Source: Streptomyces sp. GSL17-111
Lineage (GTDB): Bacteria > Actinomycetota > Actinomycetes > Streptomycetales > Streptomycetaceae
DNA length: 64,000 nt
Assembly (NCBI RefSeq): GCF_037911585.1
Contig: NZ_JBAJNS010000001.1
Location: forward strand, 3,218,001-3,282,000
Direction: 5' to 3'
The notes beneath the pieces were generated by a model. It saw only the letters and a list, made by a program, of their open reading frames with translations, did not search any database and had not been told where the DNA came from. The number at the start of each line of letters is the position of its first letter. Positions within the stretch are counted from its first letter, which is position 1. This document shows positions 48,569 through 60,003 of the stretch, piece by piece. Made by a program: the position numbers and the translations under genes.

Positions 48569-49456
48569 GTGAGCGCTTCCGGTGATTCCGCCCGGGGCGA
48601 ACGTGGTTCCGCCAACCGGTCGAAGGCGGCGAGCCCCGGAGGGCGGAAGGGAGCCCGCGCGAAGCCCGAGACCCGCCTGGGCATGGTTCGCCGGGCGCGT
48701 CGCATCAACCGCGAGCTGGCCGACGTCTACTACTACGCGCACCCCGAGCTGGACTTCGAGAACCCCTTCCAGCTCCTCGTCGCCACCGTCCTGTCGGCCC
48801 AGACGACGGACCTGCGGGTCAACCAGACGACGCCCGCCCTCTTCGCCGCCTACCCGACCCCCGAGGACATGGCGGCGGCCGACCCGGAGCTGCTGGAGCA
48901 GCTGATCCGCCCCACCGGCTTCTTCCGCAACAAGACGAAGTCGCTGATCGGGCTCTCGGCGGCGCTGCGCGACGACTTCGCGGGCGAGGTGCCCGCGACG
49001 CTGGAGGAGCTCGTGAAGCTCCCCGGCGTCGGCCGCAAGACGGCGTTCGTCGTCCTCGGCAACGCCTTCGGCGTCCCCGGGCTGACCGTCGACACCCACT
49101 TCGGCCGGCTCGTGCGCCGCTGGGGGCTCACCGACCAGACCGACCCCGACCGCGTCGAGACGGAGATCGCGGAGATCATCCCGAAGAAGGAGTGGACGGA
49201 CTTCTCGCACCGCACCATCTTCCACGGCCGCCGCGTCTGCCACTCCCGCAAGCCGGCCTGCGGCGCCTGCCCGATCGCCGAGCTGTGCCCCGCCTACGGG
49301 GAGGGCGAGACGGACCCGGAGAAGGCGCGGAAGCTGCTCAAGTACGAGATGGGCGGGCAGCCCGGCCAGCGGCTGCGGCCCCCGGCCGACTACCCCGGCG
49401 AACCCGCGCCCGGCCCGTCCGCCGACCAGCCCGCCGATCCGGGGGTGGCCCGGTGA
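48569..49456 (+). CDS. nth: Endonuclease III (DNA glycosylase/AP lyase)
   Basis: A 295-residue protein with helix-hairpin-helix [14 protein letters not shown] (catalytic Lys157), catalytic Asp175 in VDTHFGRL, and a [4Fe-4S] loop with Cys224, Cys231, Cys234 and Cys240 (C-X6-C-X2-C-X5-C). It excises oxidised pyrimidines and cuts abasic sites. About 40 N-terminal residues are a disordered basic extension. GTG 48569 follows GAGAGGGGG. It overlaps the NUDIX gene downstream (GTGA). Confidence 0.93.
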   Translation: MSASGDSARGERGSANRSKAASPGGRKGARAKPETRLGMVRRARRINRELADVYYYAHPELDFENPFQLLVATVLSAQTTDLRVNQTTPALFAAYPTPEDMAAADPELLEQLIRPTGFFRNKTKSLIGLSAALRDDFAGEVPATLEELVKLPGVGRKTAFVVLGNAFGVPGLTVDTHFGRLVRRWGLTDQTDPDRVETEIAEIIPKKEWTDFSHRTIFHGRRVCHSRKPACGACPIAELCPAYGEGETDPEKARKLLKYEMGGQPGQRLRPPADYPGEPAPGPSADQPADPGVAR

Positions 49457-50157
49457 GGGTCCCCGAGACGGACGGCGCGCCCGTCCTCGTCAGCGCGGAC
49501 GGCATCCCCGCCTGGCTGGAACCGGTCGCCGAGGCCGCCGCGACGGTCCGCCCCGAGCAGCTGAGCCGCTTCCTGCCCCCGGCCACGGGCGGACGGCAGT
49601 CGGCCGTACTCGTGCTCTTCGGCGAGGTGGCGGGACCCGACGGCGACCCAGGCCCCGACCTGCTGCTCATGGAGCGGTCCAGCACCCTGCGGTCGCACGC
49701 CGGTCAGCCCTCCTTCCCCGGCGGCGCCCTCGACCCGGAGGACGGCGACCCGCAGGGCGACGGACCGCTGCGGGCCGCGCTGCGGGAGGCCCAGGAGGAG
49801 ACGGCGCTCGACCCGGCGGGCGTCCAGGTGTTCGGCGTCCTGCCCAAGCTCTACATCCCGGTGAGCGGATTCGTCGTCACGCCCGTGCTGGGCTGGTGGC
49901 GGGACCGCACACCCGTGCAGGTCGTGGACGTCGGGGAGACGGCGCGGGTGTTCACCGTCCCCGTGCGCGAGCTGGCCGAACCGGACAACCGCGGCACCGT
50001 GGTCCACCCCAGCGGCTATCGAGGCCCGTGCTTCCAGGTACGCGGCAGTCTCGTGTGGGGCTTCACGGCCGGCGTGATCGACCGCATCCTGCACTACGCC
50101 GGCTGGGAGCGGCCGTGGGACACCGGGCGGCGCATACCGCTGGACCGGTCCTCCTGA
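49453..50157 (+). CDS. NUDIX hydrolase, CoA pyrophosphatase type
   Basis: A 234-residue protein. [21 protein letters not shown] followed by [13 protein letters not shown] matches the CoA-diphosphatase (NudL/Nudt7-like) signature, where the sequence upstream of the NUDIX box is diagnostic. It would cut CoA to phosphopantetheine and 3',5'-ADP. GTG 49453 overlaps the nth stop, suggesting coupled translation. Confidence 0.88.
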   Translation: MRVPETDGAPVLVSADGIPAWLEPVAEAAATVRPEQLSRFLPPATGGRQSAVLVLFGEVAGPDGDPGPDLLLMERSSTLRSHAGQPSFPGGALDPEDGDPQGDGPLRAALREAQEETALDPAGVQVFGVLPKLYIPVSGFVVTPVLGWWRDRTPVQVVDVGETARVFTVPVRELAEPDNRGTVVHPSGYRGPCFQVRGSLVWGFTAGVIDRILHYAGWERPWDTGRRIPLDRSS

Positions 50158-50325
50158 GCCCCCCGCCGCGCGGAGGTCCGCCGCGCGGAGGTCCGCAGTG
50201 CGGCCGGGGCGGATGGTGCATACGGTGCTGCTGATGCGGATGACGAAGAGACAGCGCACGTCGACGACGGCCCTCGGCGACGCGCGCGCACGACGTGAGA
50301 CGGCGAACGAGGCGAGGCTGACACG

Positions 50326-51525
50326 GTGAACGTGCTGGACATCCTGCTGGTGCTCGCGGCCCTGTGGTTCGCCGTCATCGGCTACCGGCAGGGCTTCGTC
50401 GTCGGCGTGCTCTCCGTCGCCGGCTTCCTCGGCGGCGGGCTGGTCGCCGTCATGCTGCTGCCGCCGCTGTGGAGCGAGCTGAGCGGCGGTGCGGCGGCCG
50501 GAACCTGGCAGGCGGTCGCCGCCGTCGTCATCGTCATCGTGTGCGCCTCCGTCGGACAGGCCTTCACCACGCACCTGGGGAACCGGGTACGCCGCCACAT
50601 CACCTGGTCGCCCGCCCGGGCCCTGGACGCCTCCGGCGGGGCGCTGGTGAACGTCGTGGCCCTGCTGTTCGTCGCCTGGCTGATCGGCTCCGAGCTGGCG
50701 AAGACGTCGTTGCCCACGCTCGGCCGGGAGGTGCGTGGCTCCGTCGTGCTGCACAGCGTGTCGCAGGCGATGCCACGCCAGGCGAACACCTGGTTCACCG
50801 GGTTCAGCACCGTCCTCGGGCAGAACGGCTTCCCCCAGGTGTTCTCCCCGTTCGCCAACGAACCGATCACCGACGTCCCCGAGCCCGACCCGGAGCTCGC
50901 CACGAGTTCCGCCGTGACCAGGGCCAGGGAGTCGATCGTCAAGATCACCGGCACCGCTCCCAGCTGCGCCAAGGCGCTGGAGGGCACGGGCTTCGTCTTC
51001 CACCCCGAGCGCGTCATGACCAACGCCCACGTCGTCGGCGGTGTCGACGAGCCGACGGTGCAGATCGGCGGGGAGGGACGGCTCTACGACGCGCGCGTCG
51101 TCCTCTACGACTGGGAGCGCGACGTCGCCGTGCTCGACGTCCCGGGCCTCGACGCGCCCGCCCTGGAACTCTCCGACGGCGACGCGACCACCGGCGACGG
51201 CGCCGTCGTCGCCGGCTTCCCCGAGAACGGCGGCTTCGACGCCCGTTCGGCCCGGGTCCGCGGCCGCGTCCAGGCCAACGGCCCCGACATCTACCACCGC
51301 GGCACCGTCCGGCGCGACGTCTACTCCCTGCGCACCGTCGTCCGGCAGGGGAACTCCGGCGGGCCGCTGCTCACGCCGCAGGGCGAGGTGTACGGCGTCG
51401 TCTTCGCCAAGTCCCTCGACGACCCGCAGACCGGCTACGCCCTGACGCTCGACGAGGTCCGCGAGAACGTCACCCGGGGCCGCGCCGCCCAGCGTCCGGT
51501 GGACAGCCAGGGCTGCGCGATGTGA
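50326..51525 (+). CDS. MarP-like membrane serine protease (CvpA plus trypsin-like domain)
   Basis: A 399-residue protein: four membrane helices of the CvpA/colicin V type (about 1-165), then an extracytoplasmic chymotrypsin-fold protease with His235 (TNAHVVGG), Asp266 (DWERDVAVLDV) and Ser344 (GNSGGPL). Two cysteines (PSCAKALEG; C-terminal GCAM) may form the redox-sensitive disulfide known for mycobacterial MarP, which protects against acid and oxidative stress. GTG 50326 has GAGGCGAGG upstream. All catalytic residues are present. Confidence 0.9.
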   Translation: MNVLDILLVLAALWFAVIGYRQGFVVGVLSVAGFLGGGLVAVMLLPPLWSELSGGAAAGTWQAVAAVVIVIVCASVGQAFTTHLGNRVRRHITWSPARALDASGGALVNVVALLFVAWLIGSELAKTSLPTLGREVRGSVVLHSVSQAMPRQANTWFTGFSTVLGQNGFPQVFSPFANEPITDVPEPDPELATSSAVTRARESIVKITGTAPSCAKALEGTGFVFHPERVMTNAHVVGGVDEPTVQIGGEGRLYDARVVLYDWERDVAVLDVPGLDAPALELSDGDATTGDGAVVAGFPENGGFDARSARVRGRVQANGPDIYHRGTVRRDVYSLRTVVRQGNSGGPLLTPQGEVYGVVFAKSLDDPQTGYALTLDEVRENVTRGRAAQRPVDSQGCAM

Positions 51526-51963
51526 GACCGCCGAGGGCGCACGCGAGGCAGACGCCGCCCGCCGCCCGGGGTCCGCGTGGGGCCGCGAACGTCAGGGAGC
51601 GTACGAGGGGCCGTGGCGAGAAGCCCGTGGCGAGGTCAGCCGCGCGGATGGCGCAACCGGGCGCCCACCCAGCGGGCGCGGCGGCCCAGGATGCGGGGAA
51701 TGCCGATCCCGGGATCGCCCCCCTCGCGCGGTGCGCGCAGGACGCGGGGATGATGCACCGCTCGTCCGGCCGGGTACGAACCGGCCCCCCTGCCACGGAT
51801 GTTGCGAGACACGTCACGTTGGTCGTGCGTCCAGCCCATACCTCCGACTGTGCCCGCCGAGTGGTGTGGGTAACCGCGAAAAGTTCCACCCGATCGGCCT
51901 ATGCGGCGGTCACGTGTCGGCCCGGGCGGCGGGCCGCCCGAAGGCCCCGGCCGGTCGACCGGG
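51526..51963. other. Convergent intergenic region, 438 bases, no supported gene
   Basis: This lies between the stops of the protease gene and the alpha/beta hydrolase gene. The part after about 51780 is less GC-rich than coding DNA here. Short basic ORFs exist on the minus strand (for example ending at 51636) but lack good ribosome sites and I do not call them. A small RNA is possible but I cannot show one. Confidence 0.3.
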
Positions 51964-52902
51964 TCAGCGGTCCGGCTCGGGGTCCTTCAGCCAGTCGATC
52001 AGCTCCGTGTTGAACGCCACCGGGTCCTCCTCGTGCGGGAAGTGCCCCAGCCCGTCGAACAGCCGCCACCGGTAGGGCGCCTCGACGTACTGCCCGGACC
52101 CGGCCGCACTGCGCGTCCGCAGCACCGGGTCGAGGGAGCCGTGCAGGTGCAGCGTCGGCACCCGGACCAGGCGCTTCATCCGGCGGTAGTACTGGAGGCC
52201 GTCCGGACGCGCGAGCGAGCGCACCAGCCACCGGTAGGGCTCGACCGAGCAGTGGGCGGTCGACGGGATGCACATGGCCCGCCGGTAGACGTCGAGCACC
52301 TCGTCGTCGAACGCGGCGGACACCCGCGGCCCCGCCCACTCCCGCACCAGGCGGCCCACGAGCGCGCCCTCGTCCGCCACGAGCTGCCGCTCCGGCACCC
52401 ACGGCCGCTGGAAGCCCCAGATGTGCGAACCGGCGGCGCTCTGCTTGACGTCACGCAGCATCGACGCACGCCAGCGCCGGGGGTGGGGCATCGAGACGAC
52501 GGCGAGCCGCCGGATCAGCTTCGGACGCATCACGGCGGCCGTCCAGCCCAGGTAACCGCCGAGGTCGTGGCCGACCAGCGCCGCGTCCGGCTCGCCCAGC
52601 GAGCGCACCACACCGGTGATGTCCAGCGCGAGGTTCGCCGGGTCGTAGCCGCGCGGCGTCCGGTCGCTGCCGCCCACGCCCCGCAGGTCCATCGCCACGG
52701 CCCGGTAGCCCGCGTCGGCCAGCGCCGTCAGCTGGTGGCGCCAGGTCCACCAGAACTGCGGAAAGCCGTGCACGAGCAGGACCAGCGGGCCGTCGCCCAA
52801 CTCGGCGATGTGGAAGCGGGCGCCGTTGGCGGCGACGTCCCGGTGCGTCCAGGGGCCGTCGAGCGACGGGACGGAGGGGCCGGGTGAGGCGGGGTCGGTC
52901 AT
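51964..52902 (-). CDS. Alpha/beta hydrolase, epoxide hydrolase-like
   Basis: A 312-residue protein with oxyanion motif HGFPQFWWTWR at about 45-55, nucleophile elbow VGHDLGGYLGW (Asp nucleophile) near 112, and C-terminal GLGHFPHEEDP with the catalytic His. The Asp nucleophile and HGFPxxW motif favour epoxide hydrolase or haloalkane dehalogenase chemistry. It lies immediately downstream of the holin-like gene (13-base gap), probably cotranscribed. Confidence 0.87.
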   Translation of the reverse strand: MTDPASPGPSVPSLDGPWTHRDVAANGARFHIAELGDGPLVLLVHGFPQFWWTWRHQLTALADAGYRAVAMDLRGVGGSDRTPRGYDPANLALDITGVVRSLGEPDAALVGHDLGGYLGWTAAVMRPKLIRRLAVVSMPHPRRWRASMLRDVKQSAAGSHIWGFQRPWVPERQLVADEGALVGRLVREWAGPRVSAAFDDEVLDVYRRAMCIPSTAHCSVEPYRWLVRSLARPDGLQYYRRMKRLVRVPTLHLHGSLDPVLRTRSAAGSGQYVEAPYRWRLFDGLGHFPHEEDPVAFNTELIDWLKDPEPDR

Positions 52903-52915
52903 AGCGAGGAGTGTG

Positions 52916-53422
52916 TCACTTCTCCAGCGTCGCGCCGCCCGACCCGGCCCCCACGGCGGTTTCCCGGTCGGCCGAGGACATCGAGACCGGCCCCGGCGCC
53001 GGACGCTCCCCGGCCCCGGGGCGCGGGTGCGGCTTGGCGTTCGACAGCACGGCCGCCGACTCCTTCGCCGAGGCGATGGACCGCTTCGGCGCCTGGATCT
53101 TCTTCAGCAGCGACTTCGCCGCCAGCCCGCACACCACCGCGAACAGCAGCATCAGGGCGCCGACGATCGCCAGCGCGACCGCGAGCGGGATCTTCCACCA
53201 CGCCTCCAGCCAGTAGGCCAGCGCGAAGCTGAAGACCGGCAGGGAGAAGAGCGCCAGCACGCCCGCGACGATGATCGCGCCGCTGCCCGCGACGCCGCGC
53301 GAGACGGACTGCCGCATCTCCGTCTTCGCCAGCGCGATCTCCTCGTGCACCAGCGCCGACAACTCGGACGTCGCCGAGGCGACCAACTGGCCGAGGCTGC
53401 GCCCCTCCTGGGCATCGCTCAT
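52916..53422 (-). CDS. Phage holin family (DUF1469) membrane protein
   Basis: A 168-residue protein: an N-terminal amphipathic region (SLGQLVASATSELSALVHEEIALAKTE), two membrane helices (about 46-70 and 76-101), and a Pro/Ala/Lys-rich tail. This is the Actino_holin/DUF1469 pattern, widespread in actinobacterial chromosomes and not evidence of prophage. Role unclear, perhaps membrane organisation or stress. ATG 53422. Confidence 0.85.
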   Translation of the reverse strand: MSDAQEGRSLGQLVASATSELSALVHEEIALAKTEMRQSVSRGVAGSGAIIVAGVLALFSLPVFSFALAYWLEAWWKIPLAVALAIVGALMLLFAVVCGLAAKSLLKKIQAPKRSIASAKESAAVLSNAKPHPRPGAGERPAPGPVSMSSADRETAVGAGSGGATLEK

Positions 53423-53643
53423 CGCTCACTCCTTGGCTGACTTCTCTCAGCGTGTCGTTCCGTCGGTCGGGTCACACCGCTACCACGGGTACCCGGGGTA
53501 TCAGCATGCCGGACGGGCCCGCCCGCCGCCGCGTCCGGCTCCGCGTTTCGGTCCGCCGCTGTGCCCGCAGGGGCCTCCCGTGGCCGCGCGTACCCCTGCG
53601 TACCGCCCGATAAGCGGCACCACGGTGCACGGAGCGGAACGGC

Positions 53644-53679
53644 GAAGGTGCCGGGACGCCCACGCGTCCCGGCACCTTC
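53644..53679. terminator. Terminator hairpin downstream of acs
   Basis: A perfect 16-bp stem (53644-53659 with 53664-53679) and a 4-base loop begin 38 bases after the acs stop on the minus strand. It insulates acs from the holin-like operon. Confidence 0.88.
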
Positions 53680-53716
53680 TCGGCCCGCGCCCCGGACGTA
53701 CCGGGCCCGCCCGCCG

Positions 53717-55681
<1,965 letters not shown>

Positions 55682-55902
55682 TGTCCCATCCTCTCCTTCT
55701 TGAGCAGGTTGGCCAGGCTTTCGTTGCTCACGACATCTCCCTTTCCCAGGGTGTGCGCTGTGTCCCAGCTCATACCTCAGCAGCTTGCCGGGGGGTGTGA
55801 CAAGGGTTTCCCGAGGATTGGTTTAGACCTCTTGCGCCAAGTGGTCGAACGCCGGGCCGAGCGGCCCACAGGTGGCCCGTGGGCGGCGGGGGAGCGGCCG
55901 CC

Positions 55903-58317
55903 TCACTCCGCCCGCACCGGAGTGAAGACCGCCGCACGACCCGTGGCGCCGTCCGTCGCGTCCAGGACGTACGCCTGCGCGTCGCCCACGTGGAAGTACA
56001 TCCCGTGCAGCTCCAGCGAGCCCTCCACGACCCGCTTCGCCACACACTCGTGCGCCCGCAGGTGCCGGATCTGCTGGACGACGTTCGTCAGGCACAGCGC
56101 CTCCACCTCGTCGCTGACCGGCCGGTCCGCGAGGCGGGGCTCCGCGCCGTCCCGCGCGGCGAACCGGTCGAGACTCGGCCGCCCGTGCCGGAGCCAGCGC
56201 GCCAGCGATTCGGGCAGCGCGTCGGGTGCGCTCCCGCCGGCGTGCAGCGCCTGCATGGCACCGCACCCGGAGTGGCCGCACACCGTGATGGAACCGACGC
56301 GCAGGACGTGTACCGCGTACTCGATGGCCGCGGCCACCGAGTCGTCGCCCCGCTCGGCCCCCGGATCGGCCGGCAGCGGCACGAGGTTCCCGACGTTGCG
56401 CACGGTGAACAGGTCCCCCGGGCCGCTGGAGGTGATCATGCTGGTGACGAGGCGCGAGTCGGCGCAGGTGAGGAAGAGGTGCGACGGCTTCTGCCCGTCC
56501 CGCGCGAGCCGGGCCAGCTCCTCGCGCACGAGCGGTGCCGTGGTCCGCTGGAAGTTCCGCACCCCGCCGACCAGTTGTCCCCGCCGCTCCGGCTGCTCGC
56601 TCCCGGAGGGGTTCTCCGTGTCGGGACGGGTGCACTGGTGGTTCCGCCACGGCGTCCACGGCGTGCAGTGGTGCACGGCCGACGGCTCGGCGATGCGCGC
56701 CCCGGCCCGGCCCGCGAGGCGCACGGTGCCGCCGTGCGCCTCGTGGGCCGCGCGCCAGTCCTGCAGGGTCTCGTACGCGGCGTGGTCCATGAACGAGCCG
56801 TCCAGCTCCACCACGACGGGGCTGCCGGCCGGGACCCGGTTGAGGGCCCGGCTCAGCCGGGGCACCGCGAGGAAGGTGAGCTGGCCGCGGACGACGATCC
56901 GGTGCACGCCCTCGCCGCCACCGCCACCGCCACCGCCACCGCCTTCGGCCTCCGGGTCAAGGGCGGTGGCGGACGTCACGGTGTGCACGACGCGGGTGTG
57001 CGCCAGCCGGTGCAGGGCGACGGCGATGGCCACGGCGATACCGATCCCCACACCCTCCAGCACACCGAGCAGCACGACGCCCGCCGCCGTCGGGATGTAG
57101 ACGACCACCTCGCGGTGGCGGGTGACCGTGCGGATGTGCGTGATGTTCACCATCTGCACTCCGACGACCATGACCAGGGCGGCCAGCGAGGCGAGGGGGA
57201 TCAGCTCCAGCACGCCGACGAGGAGGACGGTGGCCAGGGCCAGCCAGCAGCCGTGCCAGATGGCGGAGTTGCGGCTGACGGCGCCGGCCCGGACGTTGGC
57301 CGAGCTGCGCACGGCGACACCGGTGACGGGAAGGCCTCCCAGGGCGCCGGAGACCATGTTCGCCGCGCCCTGGCCACGCAGCTCGCGGTCGAGGTCGGCG
57401 CGGGGGACGGGGATCTCACCGGTCTGCTTGGCCCGTGCGGCGGCGAGCTTGTCGATGGCGCAGGCCGACAGCAGCGACTCGACGCTCGCCACCAGCATCA
57501 CCGTGAGGACGGCGGCGATCAGGCCCAGCACCGGGCCCTCCGGCATGCCCGGCAGCGCGTGGCTGCTCCACGTCGGCAGGTCCACCCGGGGCAGCTGGAA
57601 GGCGGCGAGCGCGGCCAGGCCCGTGGACAGGACGACGGCGGCGAGCGGCCCCGGTACGAGGCGCAGCGCCGCGCCGAACCGGCCGCGCAGCCGGGGCCAG
57701 AGCAGGAGGACGGCCACGGTGAGCGCGCTCACCGACAGCGCCGCCGGGTGCGGGTCGGACAACTGCTGCGGCAGTTCCCGGACGTTGGCGATGACGGAGC
57801 TCTCCGGGCTGCCGCCCAGCACGATGTGCAGCTGGGCGATGGCGATGGTGACCCCGATGCCGGCCAGCATGCCGTGCACGATCGCGGGGCTGACCATGAG
57901 CGCGGACCGGGCGACCCGCAGGTGGGCCAGGGCGAACTGGGTCAGCCCGGCGAGCACGGTGATCGCGCACGTCGTCCGCCAGCCGTAGACCTGGATCAGC
58001 TCGGCGGTGACGACCGTCAGCCCGGCGGCCGGGCCGCTGACCTGCAACGGCGCGCCGCCCAGCCGTCCGACGACGATGCCGCCGACGGCGGCGGCCACCA
58101 GGCCCGCCTGGAGGGGGGCGCCGGTGGCCAGCGCGATGCCGAGGGAGAGCGGCAGGGCCACCAGGAAGACGGTGATGGACGCCGACAGATCGGCCCGGTG
58201 CCGTTGCCGTGGTCCGGGGGCCGGAGCCGGGGTGGGGGCCGCGGAGGTGGTGGGCGGGGGGTCGGGTGGCGGTGCGGTGAGCGCTCCGGCGCCGGGCGTG
58301 GGGGTGCGGTCGGACAT
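55903..58317 (-). CDS. SulP transporter-STAS-carbonic anhydrase fusion
   Basis: An 804-residue protein: SulP/SLC26 permease of about 10-14 membrane helices (35-455), a poly-Gly linker (about 457-467), a STAS domain (about 470-550), then a beta-carbonic anhydrase with zinc ligands Cys618, His682 and Cys685 and the Asp620-Arg622 dyad (CADSR; HSGCG). All zinc-site residues are present. The fusion suggests bicarbonate (or sulfate) transport coupled to CO2/HCO3- interconversion at the membrane. ATG 58317 follows GGAGAGGG. It is downstream of a long divergent region shared with the deacetylase gene. Confidence 0.9.
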   Translation of the reverse strand: MSDRTPTPGAGALTAPPPDPPPTTSAAPTPAPAPGPRQRHRADLSASITVFLVALPLSLGIALATGAPLQAGLVAAAVGGIVVGRLGGAPLQVSGPAAGLTVVTAELIQVYGWRTTCAITVLAGLTQFALAHLRVARSALMVSPAIVHGMLAGIGVTIAIAQLHIVLGGSPESSVIANVRELPQQLSDPHPAALSVSALTVAVLLLWPRLRGRFGAALRLVPGPLAAVVLSTGLAALAAFQLPRVDLPTWSSHALPGMPEGPVLGLIAAVLTVMLVASVESLLSACAIDKLAAARAKQTGEIPVPRADLDRELRGQGAANMVSGALGGLPVTGVAVRSSANVRAGAVSRNSAIWHGCWLALATVLLVGVLELIPLASLAALVMVVGVQMVNITHIRTVTRHREVVVYIPTAAGVVLLGVLEGVGIGIAVAIAVALHRLAHTRVVHTVTSATALDPEAEGGGGGGGGGGEGVHRIVVRGQLTFLAVPRLSRALNRVPAGSPVVVELDGSFMDHAAYETLQDWRAAHEAHGGTVRLAGRAGARIAEPSAVHHCTPWTPWRNHQCTRPDTENPSGSEQPERRGQLVGGVRNFQRTTAPLVREELARLARDGQKPSHLFLTCADSRLVTSMITSSGPGDLFTVRNVGNLVPLPADPGAERGDDSVAAAIEYAVHVLRVGSITVCGHSGCGAMQALHAGGSAPDALPESLARWLRHGRPSLDRFAARDGAEPRLADRPVSDEVEALCLTNVVQQIRHLRAHECVAKRVVEGSLELHGMYFHVGDAQAYVLDATDGATGRAAVFTPVRAE
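56916..56947 (-). repeat. Hexanucleotide repeat coding poly-glycine linker
   Basis: A run of GGCGGT-type units encodes about 10 glycines between the SulP and STAS domains. The tract is prone to slippage in steps of three or six bases that would change linker length without shifting the frame. Confidence 0.75.
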
Positions 58318-58646
58318 CGATCCCTCTCCGTCTTCGGTCGCGGCGGCGCGCCGGGTGCCGGTCAGCGGGCAGCCCGGTCGTGCAGCACAGACGTGGGTCA
58401 CGGTGCGTGCTGGTCTGACTACTACCAAGGTTGAGTAAACGAAGCGTAATGCCGGGTAAAGAGCGACGAAAGCGAGCACCGGCGTTCGGCCGTCGCTTTC
58501 CCTCGTAAGGGTGAATGGCCCTCGCTAAGTCGGTTTGTCATACCGGCATACAAGTCACATTGTGCGATTTTCAAGGCACGCGGTGTGGAGGTCCGCGCCG
58601 GACCGGTGGCGCACCGCGACAGGACGTCGATGTGACGAGGTGACGG
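58318..58646. promoter_or_regulatory. Divergent promoter region SulP-CA / deacetylase
   Basis: There are 329 bases of lower GC. It contains an inverted repeat GAAAGCGA (58468-58475) / TCGCTTTC (58493-58500) that can form a hairpin with an 17-base loop, and a short palindrome CACATTGTG near 58557. TTGTCA near 58534 could be a -35 element for the rightward gene. No gene seen. Confidence 0.4.
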
Positions 58647-59903
58647 ATGGCGGGCGCTCGTGGCCGTCGCGGCGGAGCCGTGGCGATGATGGCGATGACG
58701 GTGCTGGTGGCGGGCTGCGGAGGCGGCGCGACCGAGGAGACCGGCGAGCTGAGCGGCAAGAGCCGCACGGAGAAGCAGGCGAACGAGAAGCAGTTGCCCC
58801 GGATGATCGGGGACGGTTCGACGTCCTTCACGGGCGCCCAGCCGAACCAGCCCGAGGTGGCGCGGTTGAAGCACGGGGAGCGGCCGCCCCAGTTCGTGGT
58901 CTTCTCGTGGGACGGGGCCGGGGAGGACGACAAGAAGCTGTTCTCGCACTTCCGCGAGGTCGGCCGGAAGTACGACGCGCACATGACCTACTTCCTCAGC
59001 GGCATCTACCTGTTGCCGGAGGACAAGGCCACGCGCTACCGGCCGCCGGGGCGCGCGCCCGGCGCGTCCGACATCGGCTACCTCAAGGACGAGAACGTCC
59101 GGGCCACGCTGGAGCAGATCCGCGGAGCCTGGCTCGACGGCAGCGAGATCGGCACCCATTACAACGGTCACTTCTGCGGCCCCACCGGCGTCGACACGTG
59201 GTCGAAGGCGGACTGGCGGAGCGAGATCCGGCAGGCCAAGTGGTTCGTCAAGAACTGGCGCACGACGACGGGATGGAAGGACGTCGAGGCGCTGCCCTTC
59301 GACTACGAGCGGGAGCTCATCGGCGGCCGCACTCCCTGCCTGGAAGGGCGGGAGAAGCTCGTCGAGGCCGCGCGCGAGGCCGGCTTCCGCTACGACTCCA
59401 GCGGCATCGGGCGCCAGGTCTGGCCGCAGCGGGCCGGCGGGCTGTGGGACATCCCGCTCCAGCTCGTTCCCATGCCCGGGCGTAAGTTCGAAACACTGTC
59501 GATGGACTACAACTTCATGGTCAATCAGTCCGGGCCCGGCAGCGGCGACCCGGCCAAGCGCCCGTACTGGCGGAAGCAGATGCGCGACGGGCTGCTCCAG
59601 GGCTTCGAGCGGGCCTACGACGGCAACCGGGCGCCGCTCGTCATCGGCAACCACTTCAACAACTGGAACGGCGGCATCTACATGGACGCCGTCGAGGACG
59701 TCATCAGCACGGTGTGCGTGAAGGACGACGTGCGCTGCGTGTCGTTCGAGCAGCTCGTCGACTGGCTGGACGCCCAGGACCCCGCCGTGCTGGAACAGCT
59801 GCGCACGCTCGGCGTGGGCGAGACCCCGGCGAAGGGGTGGAAGGCGTTCACGACGCCGATCGCGGCCCCGGACGAGGACACCCCGGGCACGCGGAAGTCC
59901 TGA
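58647..59903 (+). CDS. Polysaccharide deacetylase-like lipoprotein
   Basis: A 418-residue secreted lipoprotein: Arg-rich n-region, hydrophobic stretch, lipobox LVAGC with Cys24. The catalytic region has FSWDGAGED (Asp89) and GTHYNGHFCG with His171 and His175, the Asp-His-His metal triad of NodB-type deacetylases, although the usual NodB spacing is extended. It may remove acetyl groups from peptidoglycan or another cell-surface sugar. ATG 58647. It converges on the CooC-like ATPase gene. Confidence 0.82.
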   Translation: MAGARGRRGGAVAMMAMTVLVAGCGGGATEETGELSGKSRTEKQANEKQLPRMIGDGSTSFTGAQPNQPEVARLKHGERPPQFVVFSWDGAGEDDKKLFSHFREVGRKYDAHMTYFLSGIYLLPEDKATRYRPPGRAPGASDIGYLKDENVRATLEQIRGAWLDGSEIGTHYNGHFCGPTGVDTWSKADWRSEIRQAKWFVKNWRTTTGWKDVEALPFDYERELIGGRTPCLEGREKLVEAAREAGFRYDSSGIGRQVWPQRAGGLWDIPLQLVPMPGRKFETLSMDYNFMVNQSGPGSGDPAKRPYWRKQMRDGLLQGFERAYDGNRAPLVIGNHFNNWNGGIYMDAVEDVISTVCVKDDVRCVSFEQLVDWLDAQDPAVLEQLRTLGVGETPAKGWKAFTTPIAAPDEDTPGTRKS

Positions 59904-60003
59904 CGGACGGGCCGCTCCGCCCGTCACCGCCTCGCCGCCCCCGCCGCGTCCTGCGGTGAGGGCGGCGACGGGCGGCGACGGCCGGAGCGCCGTCCCCGGC
60001 GCG

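Noticed and set aside
52916..53422. Holin-like gene as evidence of prophage
   Set aside because: This DUF1469-type protein is common in actinobacterial chromosomes and no phage structural, lysis or integrase genes are nearby.
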